A stretch of DNA of 54,117 nt from Deltaproteobacteria bacterium (lineage in GTDB: Bacteria; Desulfobacterota; Desulfobulbia; Desulfobulbales; SURF-16), in assembly GCA_024277655.1 (NCBI GenBank), contig JAJRUT010000054.1, positions 1-54,117 of the forward strand. Reading direction: 5' to 3'. Position 1 is the stretch's first letter, and each line of letters starts with the position of its first letter. The position numbers were made by a program, and so were the translations under genes. Of this stretch, positions 18,206-26,421 are shown one piece after another. The notes beneath the pieces are model-generated. The model was not told the origin of the DNA. It did not search any database and saw only the letters and a program-made list of their open reading frames with translations.

Positions 18206-18590
18206 ATTCTCTTCCCTCCCTCAGGTTTTTTAGATTTGAAACTTATTATTTTATAATCCTCCAAAGTCATATAAAAGGCCGAATATATTAGATTGTAGCG
18301 GTACAATCTAGAAAACCACATATCCATTAAATAAGTCTCAAAAAAATAGGCACTTAAAAATATAAAACACTCATCATACTTCTTAATAAAATCTAATTAC
18401 TACTCAACTTAAGTTATTTTCAATTGGAGAAAACACAAGACACGTAACACATTAAAACCAATCGCAAAGATGCAAAGATTTTTTAGTTTTTCCACGGACA
18501 CTTTTCGGTTGAAAAAAACAATTTTTACATTGAAATGTTACGAGGCTGAAGACCGGTGGTAATCATATAATAAAATAAGTTTACATTTCA
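18206..18590. other. 385-bp AT-rich region between torD-like and psrA-like genes
   Basis: There is no gene. It holds a perfect 9-bp inverted repeat TAGATTGTA-GCGG-TACAATCTA (18289-18310), 80 bp upstream of the psrA-like start, a CGCAAAGATGCAAAG fragment (18463-18477) of a common dispersed type, and a TGAAATGT/ACATTTCA pair near 18532-18595. The long gap suggests that the psrAB-like genes have their own promoter. Confidence 0.5.
18289..18310. promoter_or_regulatory. 9-bp inverted repeat upstream of psrA-like gene
   Basis: TAGATTGTA (18289-18297) and TACAATCTA (18302-18310) are exact reverse complements around GCGG. It could be an operator or a leader hairpin of the psrA-like transcript; there is no T-run, so it does not look like a terminator. 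Confidence 0.45.
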
Positions 18591-19196
18591 TCACGGCGTG
18601 GCGAGTTCTGCAGCTTCGGTCTCCGGCCTGGTGAAAAAATCTATTAAGTCAACGACAACCTTGTTGTAGTCCGTTGCCGCCTCAGCCAACACCTTGTCTC
18701 TAAAAATCTCAAACCAGGGCAAAAACAATTTTTTAATAAACTCTTGTGCTACCCCATTATCCTCCTTAAATTCTAGGGAAAGAAATTCAAGCTCGGTGGT
18801 GAGATGGTCCGGAAACTCCTGGGTAGTGGTGTCAAAGCCATGTTTTCGGTAAAATGTTCGGGTCACGTCCGCAGTGGTATCATTAAGGGAACCATCAATA
18901 TACATTGATCCGTACGGGGGGGCAATTACATGGGGATTGCCGTTAATGAACAAGCGAGTATAGTCAACCTGGACATCTTCAAGAAATTGTTCGGAAACTT
19001 CCGCAGGGAGATCATACTGACCAGAGTCTACCTCCAGTTGCTTGAGAAAAGAGTTTAAAACTGTTAGAAATTCAGTATTGAACCAATCGGCCTGGGGATA
19101 GCGAGTTGCCTGGGCTAGAAAATTAAAGACGCGTGATAGCTGATCTGCTTCCTGGGACATAATATCAAGGCTCGTTGTTGTTTCCAACTTATCCAC
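18591..19196 (-). CDS. TorD/DmsD-family molybdoenzyme chaperone
   Basis: The 201-residue, all-helical protein has the family core VDYTRLFINGNPHVIAPPYGSMYIDG (about 95-120) and PDHLTTELEFLSLEF (about 147-161, the PxDH-like motif). These chaperones bind the twin-arginine leader of a molybdoenzyme and hold it until cofactor insertion. Its position 385 bp upstream of the Tat-dependent psrA-like gene identifies the probable client. The start could be the ATG at 19196 or an internal one 12 codons later (MSQEADQLSRVF). Its promoter region carries two RegA-like dyads shared with the divergent regBA-like pair. Confidence 0.88.
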   Translation of the reverse strand: MDKLETTTSLDIMSQEADQLSRVFNFLAQATRYPQADWFNTEFLTVLNSFLKQLEVDSGQYDLPAEVSEQFLEDVQVDYTRLFINGNPHVIAPPYGSMYIDGSLNDTTADVTRTFYRKHGFDTTTQEFPDHLTTELEFLSLEFKEDNGVAQEFIKKLFLPWFEIFRDKVLAEAATDYNKVVVDLIDFFTRPETEAAELATP

Positions 19197-19280
19197 CAGT
19201 AACTACCAAGGATAAATGGTTTAATTGAATGATTTAATTCAGCATGAAAATGCTTACCATACGAATTCGAAGCTTCAAAT

Positions 19281-19295
19281 GTGGCAAATTGTCGC
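19281..19295. promoter_or_regulatory. RegA/PrrA-like operator, copy 1 (GTGGC-AAATT-GTCGC)
   Basis: This is a dyad of the form GNGRC-N5-GYCRC, similar to RegA/PrrA-type sites built on GCGNC...GNCGC halves. It lies 85 bp upstream of the torD-like start. A perfect palindrome GGGGTACCCC (19299-19308) lies directly beside it. Confidence 0.65.
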
Positions 19296-19350
19296 AGAGG
19301 GGTACCCCGATCCAATAAAATATGCTCTATTGGTAGGTTGACCCTCACCT

Positions 19351-19371
19351 GGTGTGGCATTTTGTCGCACC
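19351..19371. promoter_or_regulatory. RegA/PrrA-like operator, copy 2 (GTGGC-ATTTT-GTCGC, extended)
   Basis: The core is 19354-19368 and the symmetry extends outward (GGTG ... CACC). It lies about 70 bp upstream of the regB-like start, which suggests autoregulation by the RegA-like protein encoded there. Confidence 0.7.
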
Positions 19372-19440
19372 GAGCCAGCACCCCAGAACAATATTTTTTA
19401 AACCTTATTTTAACAATTTACACGACACGATAAATACCCT

Positions 19441-20748
19441 ATGACATCTAACAGCACAACAACCAGGCTTGGCATCCAATGGCTTATAAAACTACGCTGG
19501 TGGGCTGTTCTGGGGCAAATTATTACCATCGTCACAAGTGTTTTCTTCTTTAATCTTGCCATACCCTACCCCGCTGTGGCTGGAATTCTCCTTATAGAAA
19601 TTACCACCAACATCATTTTACAATTACGTTTAGCATCCCTAAGACAGCATCTTTTAAAAACGATTATTCCGGCAATTTTAATCCTGGATATTTTGCTTCT
19701 CACCGCCATGCTCCACCTCACCGGCGGCCCCATGAACCCATTTACCTTTTTATTTATGGTTCACCTTACCCTTGGAGCCATCCTTCTGCCCCACCGAACC
19801 TCTTGGGGTGTTACCCTTTTTACCATTTTCTGTTACGGCTTACTGTTTATCCCCCATTTGAATGTTGCCATAGACACAGCTAACGTTGGCATAAAAAGCA
19901 TCTGCGATATTAATCAGGGAGATATGATTCGCCACCTTCAGGGGATGTGGGGAGCCTTTGCCATAGCCTCCTGCCTTATTACCTTCTTTGTCGCCAAGAT
20001 CCAAAGCTCCTTTGCCAATCATCACGACACCTTAAGCCAACTTGAACATGAACGATTAAACAACGAACGGTTAAGCTCACTTGCCACCCTTGCCGCCGGC
20101 GCAGCCCACGAACTGTCCACCCCCCTTACTATCATAAGTATTGCCGCCGGTGAAATTGTCTATGATTGCAAACAGTCCCCGGACATTTCCGAAGATTTAA
20201 AGGAAGATGCCCATCTTATCAAAGATCAGGTTCATCGCTGTAAGGATATTCTTTTTCAGATGTCGGTTGATGCCGGTTCCCTCCAGGGAGAACCCCTTGA
20301 GACCTTAACATCAGATATACTCATCAAGGAGGCGCTGGAACTTCTGCCTAGCAGGAGTGGTATCACCGTAGACAACAGGGTTCCCCACCAACAATTCAAA
20401 CTGCCAAGAAGATCGGTCAGCTGGGTTATCAAGGGATTATTGAAAAACGGGATGGATGCAACAGCGTTTAAAGGTAGCTCCAAGTCCATTCAACTAACCT
20501 GTTATACCACTAAAAGACATCTCTGCTTTGCCGTTACCGATAATGGCCACGGCATGTCACCTGAGGTTCAAAAACGGGCCAGCGAACCATTTTTCACCAC
20601 CAAGGAGGCCGGTGAAGGCATGGGGCTTGGTCTTTTTTTGGCAAATTCCATTTGTAATAGATTCAGCGGCGGTTTATCCTTTGAATCTATTCCTGATGAA
20701 AGAACAACCGCCACCATAACCTTTGCCCTGGATCACATTACACCATGA
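19441..20748 (+). CDS. regB: RegB/PrrB/ActS-type redox-sensing histidine kinase
   Basis: The 435-residue protein has about six N-terminal membrane segments (residues 15-190) including the conserved quinone-responsive heptapeptide GGPMNPF (95-101), which matches the RegB consensus GGxxNPF. The H-box is LAAGAAHELSTPLTI with phospho-acceptor H223, and C267 in HRCKDIL corresponds to the redox-active cysteine of RegB. The catalytic domain ends with DNGHGMSPEV and GEGMGLGLFLA. It senses quinone pool and redox state and phosphorylates the RegA-like partner, whose gene overlaps it by 4 bp (ATGA). RegBA is best known from proteobacteria that switch between respiration modes; its presence next to a sulfur molybdoenzyme is notable. 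Confidence 0.92.
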   Translation: MTSNSTTTRLGIQWLIKLRWWAVLGQIITIVTSVFFFNLAIPYPAVAGILLIEITTNIILQLRLASLRQHLLKTIIPAILILDILLLTAMLHLTGGPMNPFTFLFMVHLTLGAILLPHRTSWGVTLFTIFCYGLLFIPHLNVAIDTANVGIKSICDINQGDMIRHLQGMWGAFAIASCLITFFVAKIQSSFANHHDTLSQLEHERLNNERLSSLATLAAGAAHELSTPLTIISIAAGEIVYDCKQSPDISEDLKEDAHLIKDQVHRCKDILFQMSVDAGSLQGEPLETLTSDILIKEALELLPSRSGITVDNRVPHQQFKLPRRSVSWVIKGLLKNGMDATAFKGSSKSIQLTCYTTKRHLCFAVTDNGHGMSPEVQKRASEPFFTTKEAGEGMGLGLFLANSICNRFSGGLSFESIPDERTTATITFALDHITP

Positions 20749-21281
20749 ACAACCAGCATCATTCCATCCTCCTTGTCGACGATGACGATTTACTTCGCAA
20801 TCGAATGGCTAAGGCCTTAACTAAACGTGAATATAACGTTTTGACCGCTTCAAATTATTTAGGCGGAGTCGAAATAATTGCCCAACAAAAACCTGAATAC
20901 GCCGTCGTCGATCTGAAAATGGCCGGCAAATCGGGGCTTGAGGTAATCCGGACGGGGATTCGTCACCATCCGAAGATCCGGATTGTTGTTCTTACCGGTT
21001 ATGGCTCCATAGCCACCGCCACCGATGCCATCAAACTTGGGGCTATCGGCTATTTAACCAAACCTGCCGATATCGACGATATACTAGACACCCTGCGCAA
21101 AGACAAGCGGCCAAACACCGCAAAAAAACTCACCCCGCCATCCCTGGCTCGGGTCGAATGGGAGCATATCAACCGTGTCTTAAACGACTGCGACAACAAC
21201 ATCTCGGCAGCGGCTAAAAAACTTGGTATCCACAGACGCACACTGCAACGAAAACTCCAGAAATATCCACCACTTGTTTAG
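20745..21281 (+). CDS. regA: RegA/PrrA/ActR-type response regulator
   Basis: The 178-residue protein has a receiver domain (acidic DDDD near residue 12-15, phospho-acceptor D56 in AVVDLKMAGKSG, K in LTKPAD) and a short C-terminal Fis-type helix-turn-helix (about 135-175) ending HRRTLQRKLQKYPP, nearly the same as the HRRTLQR recognition helix of RegA/PrrA. It is the only DNA-binding regulator in the window, and dyads of the expected type occur in front of its own operon, the torD-like gene and the propeller/ABC block. Translation is coupled to regB by an ATGA overlap. Confidence 0.92.
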   Translation: MNNQHHSILLVDDDDLLRNRMAKALTKREYNVLTASNYLGGVEIIAQQKPEYAVVDLKMAGKSGLEVIRTGIRHHPKIRIVVLTGYGSIATATDAIKLGAIGYLTKPADIDDILDTLRKDKRPNTAKKLTPPSLARVEWEHINRVLNDCDNNISAAAKKLGIHRRTLQRKLQKYPPLV

Positions 21282-21319
21282 AAGCCAGAGGTCTGGATTC
21301 TGATCTAAACCAAGCCACC

Positions 21320-22315
21320 TTACTCACCGCCGAAAAAACGATAAATCAGCAAATGGTAGGATGATAGCAGGATAAAAAACACCAGTAACACACTTGAACA
21401 GCTAAGATAGAATCTTTCTGCTGATGTGATACTGTTTGCTAGGCTCTTTTCCCGGTGGAAAAGCTGAACAAAGGCTGAACTGACACCAAAAAACACCGAG
21501 CCAAACAGAGAGGCGTATAGAAATAAACCGATAAAATGATATTCGCCCTTAACAATGCAAAAGGGGCAGTTGTGGTACGGCATGGCGTAGATGTAAGATG
21601 ATAATGTTGAGATAATGGTATCCACCGCAATCAGCAGATAAATGACCATACCCAAACCATACAGCATAACAAACGCTCTACCCATAACCCTCCGACATAC
21701 CACTCCCCAAACCAACATCCCGCACCCGGCACTATAAAACAGGATTAATGGCTCTTGCACTACCCCTGAGAGGGTGGAAACAGACTGGGCATTATCAAAA
21801 ACAATGGCACAGCAGGATGTTATAATATCAGGACTAAGACTGATGATATATCTTGTCTGGAGGTACAGATCGCCAAGAAGAAGCGGGACAAGGAGCAGAA
21901 GCATAACGTACTTAAACTTAACCAGAGGGTACTCTTCCACACTGATATCCAGTCTATGCACCACAATCCACAACCCGGCCCCAAAACTTGCGACAAGTTT
22001 CACATAGAGCAGGGGCATCCCGTAGTTACTGGCAAGAAGCGCCCCTGTAGCACACATGGCACCCGGCAGAAATCCCGCAAAATAGTCCGCCGTAAAGACG
22101 AGAAGTACAAGGGAAATTATCTGAAAACAGGCCCCGTACATAACCAGGGTTGAGGAGAGCCATATTTCACCTTCAAGCTTGATCTGGGTGTTTGCGTCTG
22201 AGCTTAAATCCCAAAACCGCAAGACCCTGAGCGCCGTTCTCCCGGCGACAATCATCAGAAAACAACTGAGGAAGCTGACGATGGTTAAGGCAATGGCCCA
22301 TGAATTTAAGAACAT
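21320..22315 (-). CDS. Polytopic membrane protein with HNCPFC motif, last gene of the NosL/ABC operon
   Basis: The 331-residue protein has about eight hydrophobic segments and no recognised family. Its notable feature is YHNCPFCIVKGEYHFIGL (about residues 245-262): a CxxC-type pair between histidines at a membrane edge, suited to metal, haem or disulfide chemistry. A second cysteine pair (TSCCAIV) occurs near residue 167. It overlaps the upstream ABC ATPase gene by 10 bp, so it is translationally coupled and probably belongs to the same machine. A thiol-redox or metal-handling membrane component is a guess from motif and context only. Confidence 0.8.
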   Translation of the reverse strand: MFLNSWAIALTIVSFLSCFLMIVAGRTALRVLRFWDLSSDANTQIKLEGEIWLSSTLVMYGACFQIISLVLLVFTADYFAGFLPGAMCATGALLASNYGMPLLYVKLVASFGAGLWIVVHRLDISVEEYPLVKFKYVMLLLLVPLLLGDLYLQTRYIISLSPDIITSCCAIVFDNAQSVSTLSGVVQEPLILFYSAGCGMLVWGVVCRRVMGRAFVMLYGLGMVIYLLIAVDTIISTLSSYIYAMPYHNCPFCIVKGEYHFIGLFLYASLFGSVFFGVSSAFVQLFHREKSLANSITSAERFYLSCSSVLLVFFILLSSYHLLIYRFFGGE

Positions 22316-22992
22316 GAACTGATTATTCTCCCATCGGCCATCTCAACGATCCGGTCGACACAGACGTGATCAGCGACAAGCGGATCATGGGAGGTCAGAA
22401 TAATGGTCTTGCCCTCCTCCTTTAATTCCATCATAAAATCAAGAAAGCTAAGACTTAGTTTGTGATCCAGGTGGGCGGTGGGTTCATCGGCAAGGATAAT
22501 GGCAGGATTATTAACCAATGCCCTGGCAATGGCTACACGTTGCAACTCTCCCCCGGAGACCTGCGAGGCTGGAAAATCAGCCCGATGTGAGACACCTAGT
22601 CGCTTCAGGATGGCAAGAGCTTTTTTGCGCCGTGCAACAGGGGGATACCCCAAAACCATCAAGGGAACCATGACATTATCAAGCACGGTTAACTGGGGCA
22701 GAATATTAAACTGCTGAAAGATAAAACCAATAAGCCCCCGTCTATGCAGGGTGAGAAAACGGTCTGGCAGACGGGAGAGTTTTTTCCCTCCCACCTCAGC
22801 CACCCCTGAGGTGGGAGGGAAGACACAGCCCATAATGGCCAGCAGGGTTGATTTGCCGGAACCACTAGACCCTTTTAGGCAAAGCACCTCATTCTCCCTG
22901 ATTTGCAGATTGATACCAGAAAGTGCTGCCACCTCATTAACCTGGCCCTTGTTGTATATTTTACAGAGATCTTTTAGAACAATCATAATCAT
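22306..22992 (-). CDS. ABC transporter ATP-binding protein, LolD/MacB type (second ATPase)
   Basis: The 228-residue ATPase has Walker A GSSGSGKST (about 40-48), Q-loop in FIFQQFNILPQLTV, signature VSGGELQRVAIARAL, Walker B PAIILADEPTAHLD and H-loop ILTSHD. It belongs to the MacB/LolD class that works with FtsX-like permeases and moves substrates within the periplasm or to the outer membrane rather than across the inner membrane. The ATG overlaps the stop of the permease gene (ATGA), so this pair forms one transporter. Confidence 0.93.
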   Translation of the reverse strand: MIMIVLKDLCKIYNKGQVNEVAALSGINLQIRENEVLCLKGSSGSGKSTLLAIMGCVFPPTSGVAEVGGKKLSRLPDRFLTLHRRGLIGFIFQQFNILPQLTVLDNVMVPLMVLGYPPVARRKKALAILKRLGVSHRADFPASQVSGGELQRVAIARALVNNPAIILADEPTAHLDHKLSLSFLDFMMELKEEGKTIILTSHDPLVADHVCVDRIVEMADGRIISSCS

Positions 22993-24167
22993 CTCATGGC
23001 AGAATCAGGAGGGACGGAGGCCGCCCGCCAGGCTGGAATCACTGTGGCGACAAGATACGGCAGAACACTGAAACAGGTAACAAGCAGGACGTCAGTAAGG
23101 TGTATCTCCGGCGACAATTGCAAATTTGGAGTCAGCACCGACCAGCCAAACATAAGGGGCCTAAAGAGAACTCCTTCAAAAAAAGCAATATGGACATAGC
23201 CAAGGGTGCAGCCCAACACAAGGGCCAGGACAGATACGGCAAACCCCTCATAAAACCGCACGGCAAGGACATCACTTGTCTGCCAACCAAGTAATTTCAG
23301 TATTCCTATTTCCCGTTTTTCCTCAGGAGTCATACCGGAGGCCTTATCCCAGGCAAGAATAATAAAGGCGGCAAGGCTTGTGAGCAAACAGACTGAGCCA
23401 AAACCGGAACGCCAGCCAAAGACCAGGCTGTAAGTCTTTTGAATCTGGGGTCTGGTCACCACCCTGGTATCTGCTAAAATTTGCCCAATTTTTCTGGCAA
23501 TATTTTCTATTTCCGCAGGATTTGCCACCTGCACCACAAGGTCGGTGGCAAAATCACTACTCATATTGAAAAAATCACGACCATCAGCCATGGACATAAG
23601 CATAATATCCGCCGTAAGTAGCTCCGATTCTGGCTTGAATTCAGCCACAACAGTAAACGTCTTTTGACTAAGATCAGGCCTGAACAGGGCGAATTTGCGT
23701 CTATTTTGCAGGTTTAAATCGCGGACAACACCTTGGCCGAGAACCACCTCACCAGCCTGCCCAAAACGGGGCAGGCGCCCGACAAGCAAGGATTTTTCCA
23801 AGCGTTTATCAAAAGAGGTCAACCCCAGGACGGTTATATTGGCACCGGTAACCGTGGAAAAATGATAGCCCCAAATCCGGGGTTCAACCCCTCTAATGCC
23901 AAAAATATTTTGCAACTTAGCCACGTAAGCCAGCGGAATCTGCTCCTGGCGACCGGCGACCATCCTTTGCACCGTAATTTCCGGGGCAAAACGAAGTGTC
24001 TTTTCGGCAACAGAGGTGAGGGCACCCGTCAAAAACTGGAAGGAGGACAGGAGAAAGATAACTAGGGAAAAAACAATGATGACACAGATATTCTTGGTCT
24101 TTCGGCGCCATAATGACGCAAGACCATAGTCGAGAATATTCAACTGTTTCTGAAACCCAAGACTCAT
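22989..24167 (-). CDS. FtsX/MacB-like ABC permease (minus-strand operon)
   Basis: The 392-residue permease has one N-terminal membrane segment (about 27-48), a large periplasmic domain (about 50-255) and three C-terminal membrane segments, the MacB_PCD plus FtsX layout. The cytoplasmic coupling stretch EEKREIGILKLLGWQTSDVL matches the conserved EREIGxLKAxG region that contacts the ATPase. It overlaps the small protein gene before it (4 bp) and the ATPase gene after it (4 bp). Substrate is unknown; NosL and thioredoxin neighbours suggest that it helps assemble a periplasmic metalloprotein, as NosFY does with NosD. Confidence 0.9.
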   Translation of the reverse strand: MSLGFQKQLNILDYGLASLWRRKTKNICVIIVFSLVIFLLSSFQFLTGALTSVAEKTLRFAPEITVQRMVAGRQEQIPLAYVAKLQNIFGIRGVEPRIWGYHFSTVTGANITVLGLTSFDKRLEKSLLVGRLPRFGQAGEVVLGQGVVRDLNLQNRRKFALFRPDLSQKTFTVVAEFKPESELLTADIMLMSMADGRDFFNMSSDFATDLVVQVANPAEIENIARKIGQILADTRVVTRPQIQKTYSLVFGWRSGFGSVCLLTSLAAFIILAWDKASGMTPEEKREIGILKLLGWQTSDVLAVRFYEGFAVSVLALVLGCTLGYVHIAFFEGVLFRPLMFGWSVLTPNLQLSPEIHLTDVLLVTCFSVLPYLVATVIPAWRAASVPPDSAMR

Positions 24168-24445
24168 TCCACTCTCCCGTAGAATGAACCTGAGGGAAAA
24201 TGTTCAAGGGCGACCGGGTGGTCCATAAAGGGTGCGATCCCGTCGCTTAGAGTAAGATGGCGGGTATACCTGGCCTCGGTGGCTAGACAGAGGTCACTAA
24301 TACCCAGTGTCTCTGTAAGGATATACATCTCCTGTTCCCTCTGACTATTTCTTTGCAAAAGAGTATGACCAACAAGGGACATATCAAGCAGAAGCAGGCC
24401 AAACAGGACAAGGGCAAAGACTGAGGCCGGGCGCAGGGCAAACAT
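24164..24445 (-). CDS. Small single-span membrane protein of the NosL/ABC operon
   Basis: The 93-residue protein has one N-terminal hydrophobic segment (VFALVLFGLLLLDMSLVGHTLL, about 8-30) and a periplasmic-side tail of about 60 residues with one cysteine. No family was recognised. Its start overlaps the nosL-like stop by one base (TAATG) and its stop overlaps the permease start (ATGA), which strongly supports it as a real, co-translated subunit. Confidence 0.75.
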   Translation of the reverse strand: MFALRPASVFALVLFGLLLLDMSLVGHTLLQRNSQREQEMYILTETLGISDLCLATEARYTRHLTLSDGIAPFMDHPVALEHFPSGSFYGRVE

Positions 24446-24939
24446 TAGCGCATCTTCTGGCCAACACGCATGGACTCAACATGTTGTTTGCTGATTGCTG
24501 AAAAAGCAAGTATCTCCTGACCGGCATGATCATGCCTAAAATTTTCAGCCCCCTCTCTGGTGGCAAAGGGGATAAATTCATGCCCCATTGGCCCGTAAAC
24601 ATCACTGCCAACCACATAGAAACAGGTGCGGCCATCCACCCAGTCAAGGGTATAATAATCCTTGACCCATATCTCCTCAATGTCTTGCCGGGCCACGCCA
24701 TACTGCTCACTGTTCAGAACAAAGACCATAAGGTCCTTCATCCCGTCAAAATAACGGTAATCTTTACTTGTCTTTAGCATGGTGACCCAGTTCGGAAATT
24801 TATTCACAAACATACCACAGGTCTGGCATCTGGTCCGGGGTGCCAGGGTCGGGGGCGGATCAGCCAACGCTGGCTGAGTCATCGGCCCGCTGCCACAGAG
24901 GAACAATACTAAAAAAATAGACCTGAATTGTCTTTTCAT
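24445..24939 (-). CDS. NosL-like periplasmic copper chaperone/metallochaperone
   Basis: The 164-residue secreted protein has a signal peptide ending near PALA (residue 26) and the NosL metal-binding motif CQTCGMFV (C38, C41, M43). The family core follows: YFDGMKDLMVFV, VKDYYTLDWVDGRTCFYVVGSDVYGPMGHEFIPFATREGAENF. NosL delivers Cu(I) for assembly of the CuZ centre of nitrous oxide reductase in denitrifiers. No nosZ, nosD or nosR is seen here, so this copy probably serves another periplasmic metalloprotein; the propeller protein encoded divergently is a candidate. Tightly coupled with both neighbours. Confidence 0.9.
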   Translation of the reverse strand: MKRQFRSIFLVLFLCGSGPMTQPALADPPPTLAPRTRCQTCGMFVNKFPNWVTMLKTSKDYRYFDGMKDLMVFVLNSEQYGVARQDIEEIWVKDYYTLDWVDGRTCFYVVGSDVYGPMGHEFIPFATREGAENFRHDHAGQEILAFSAISKQHVESMRVGQKMR

Positions 24940-25433
24940 TACTGTAAATCCCCTCCGAGAAGATCAAGAATAACATCATCAGTCACCCCGCCGGTAATAG
25001 CGGCAATAATCCGGTGTTTACTGTTGATAACAATGGTCTGGGGCACAACCCGGACATGGTAGAGTTTGGCAATCACCCCACCCTCATCCATAAGGACAGG
25101 AAACTCCACCTGCAGCTCATCGACAAACTGTTGCACCTCGTCAAGATTTGACAGGGTGTTGATGTAGGCAATGTGCAAACCCCGATCCCTAAACCGACTG
25201 TTCAGGCTGTTAAAGACCGGGGTGTCGGCCTTGCAGTATTTGCAATCGGTCTCCCAAAAACGAACCACAACAGGTTCACCCTTAAAATCGCGTAGATTGA
25301 AAGAGTTACCCTGCAAATCCAAACCATTAAATGAGGGCGCCAGATCGCCAATTTTCAGGGTGTTATCCGGTTTATCACCGCCACAGTTTACCAAAAGAAC
25401 CAGGGTGAGAAAGAGCAACAGGACTGTTTTCAT
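24939..25433 (-). CDS. TlpA/ResA-like thioredoxin-fold lipoprotein
   Basis: The preferred start is the ATG at 25433, one base past the ABC gene stop, which gives a 164-residue protein beginning with a lipoprotein-type signal (LFLTLVLLVNC, C17). The frame is open further upstream but inside the ABC gene. The redoxin domain has the active site WETDCKYC (C64-x2-C67) and a cis-Pro loop (RVVPQT). Such proteins reduce disulfides in the periplasm, typically to prepare cysteines of apocytochrome c or copper sites. Between an ABC ATPase gene and nosL, it fits a metal- or haem-site maturation role. Confidence 0.88.
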   Translation of the reverse strand: MKTVLLLFLTLVLLVNCGGDKPDNTLKIGDLAPSFNGLDLQGNSFNLRDFKGEPVVVRFWETDCKYCKADTPVFNSLNSRFRDRGLHIAYINTLSNLDEVQQFVDELQVEFPVLMDEGGVIAKLYHVRVVPQTIVINSKHRIIAAITGGVTDDVILDLLGGDLQ

Positions 25434-25434
25434 C

Positions 25435-26100
25435 TTAGGCCAAAACTCCTTGTGACATATTAAGAATCCGTGGTGTCCGTTGTGTACTGGCCAAACCGCC
25501 ATTATGGGTTACAACAACAAATGTTACCCCATCTTGGTTAAATTCTCTAAAAAGGGCAAGGATATCATCTTCCGTGACCTCATCAAGATCCCCTGTGGGT
25601 TCATCTGCCAGGATTATTTCCGGCCGGTTAATAAATGACCGGGCGATGGCAACGCGGCGCTGCTGCCCCCCTGACAACTGCCCCGGCAAATTATTAGCCC
25701 GACCACCAAGACCTACACGCTCCAGAAGATGCATGGCATACCCGAGGTTCCCCTTAGGACTTTTAGCAAAAGAAAGGGGCAATAAAATATTTTCGACCAC
25801 AGTGAGGGTTGGAATCAGGCTTGCAAACTGGAAGATAAAACCAATCTTACGGTTGCGCAGATCAGCCAGAGCAGTATCCGGTTGTTGCCAGTTCTCAACC
25901 CCATCAATATGCACCGTACCACTATCAGGTCTTGTCAGCCCGCCGATAAGCGAGAGCAGGGTAGTCTTTCCAGAACCTGAGTGACCCAGGATAGTCACAA
26001 AATCCCCTCTGTCAATATCAAGATTAACTGTATCGACCGCTTTAAGGATCTGCCCTTCCGCAGGGTATGTCTTGAGTAAATTAGTGCATGTAATAAGCAA
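25435..26100 (-). CDS. ABC transporter ATP-binding protein, LolD type (first ATPase)
   Basis: The 221-residue ATPase has Walker A GHSGSGKTT, Q-loop FIFQFASLIPTLTV, signature LSGGQQRRVAIARSF, Walker B EIILADEPTGDLDE and the H-loop in VVVTHN. The frame begins at a TTG at 26100 with GAGGG six bases upstream; no ATG fits the N-terminus (LITCTNLLKTYP) as well. It is the first gene of the seven-gene minus operon. The operon has a second ATPase next to its own permease, so this one may pair with the divergent permease at 27816-29003. Confidence 0.9.
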   Translation of the reverse strand: MLITCTNLLKTYPAEGQILKAVDTVNLDIDRGDFVTILGHSGSGKTTLLSLIGGLTRPDSGTVHIDGVENWQQPDTALADLRNRKIGFIFQFASLIPTLTVVENILLPLSFAKSPKGNLGYAMHLLERVGLGGRANNLPGQLSGGQQRRVAIARSFINRPEIILADEPTGDLDEVTEDDILALFREFNQDGVTFVVVTHNGGLASTQRTPRILNMSQGVLA

Positions 26101-26259
26101 TTGGAGCCCTCTAGATTATAAGGATAGCAACTGGTCAATCTTCAAGGAGGTAGTCACGGTATCCGATTTACAACCCTCCGCCAATGGTGTTTTTTATACA
26201 GTGGTAGCTGTTTTTCCCTTGCAAATATATTTTTTTGATTTAAATGTTACATACAAGGT

Positions 26260-26274
26260 GTGACAAAATGCCAC
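26260..26274. promoter_or_regulatory. RegA/PrrA-like operator, copy 3 (GTGAC-AAAAT-GCCAC)
   Basis: On the opposite strand this reads GTGGC-ATTTT-GTCAC, which differs from copy 2 (GTGGC-ATTTT-GTCGC) by a single base in the core. It lies about 160 bp from the ABC start and 200 bp from the propeller gene start. Confidence 0.65.
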
Positions 26275-26276
26275 GT

Positions 26277-26291
26277 GGGACATATTGCCAC
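26277..26291. promoter_or_regulatory. RegA/PrrA-like operator, copy 4 (GGGAC-ATATT-GCCAC)
   Basis: This weaker copy of the same dyad has its centre 17 bp from that of copy 3, so two dimers could bind side by side. Confidence 0.5.
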
Positions 26292-26421
26292 TTCTACAGA
26301 AAAAGACAATATTTTTCCAACTGCCAGGATGATAGAGGGAGCCTGGCTTGTGAAAATTCCAGCCATTGTCGCCAAGTATTCATTTGCCATTATCATTTGT
26401 CTCTGATTAATGGCTTTTATT

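Noticed and set aside
18411..18480. Possible CRISPR or tandem repeat near CGCAAAGATGCAAAG
   Set aside because: Only a short fragment, no regularly spaced repeats; no CRISPR array was seen anywhere in the window.
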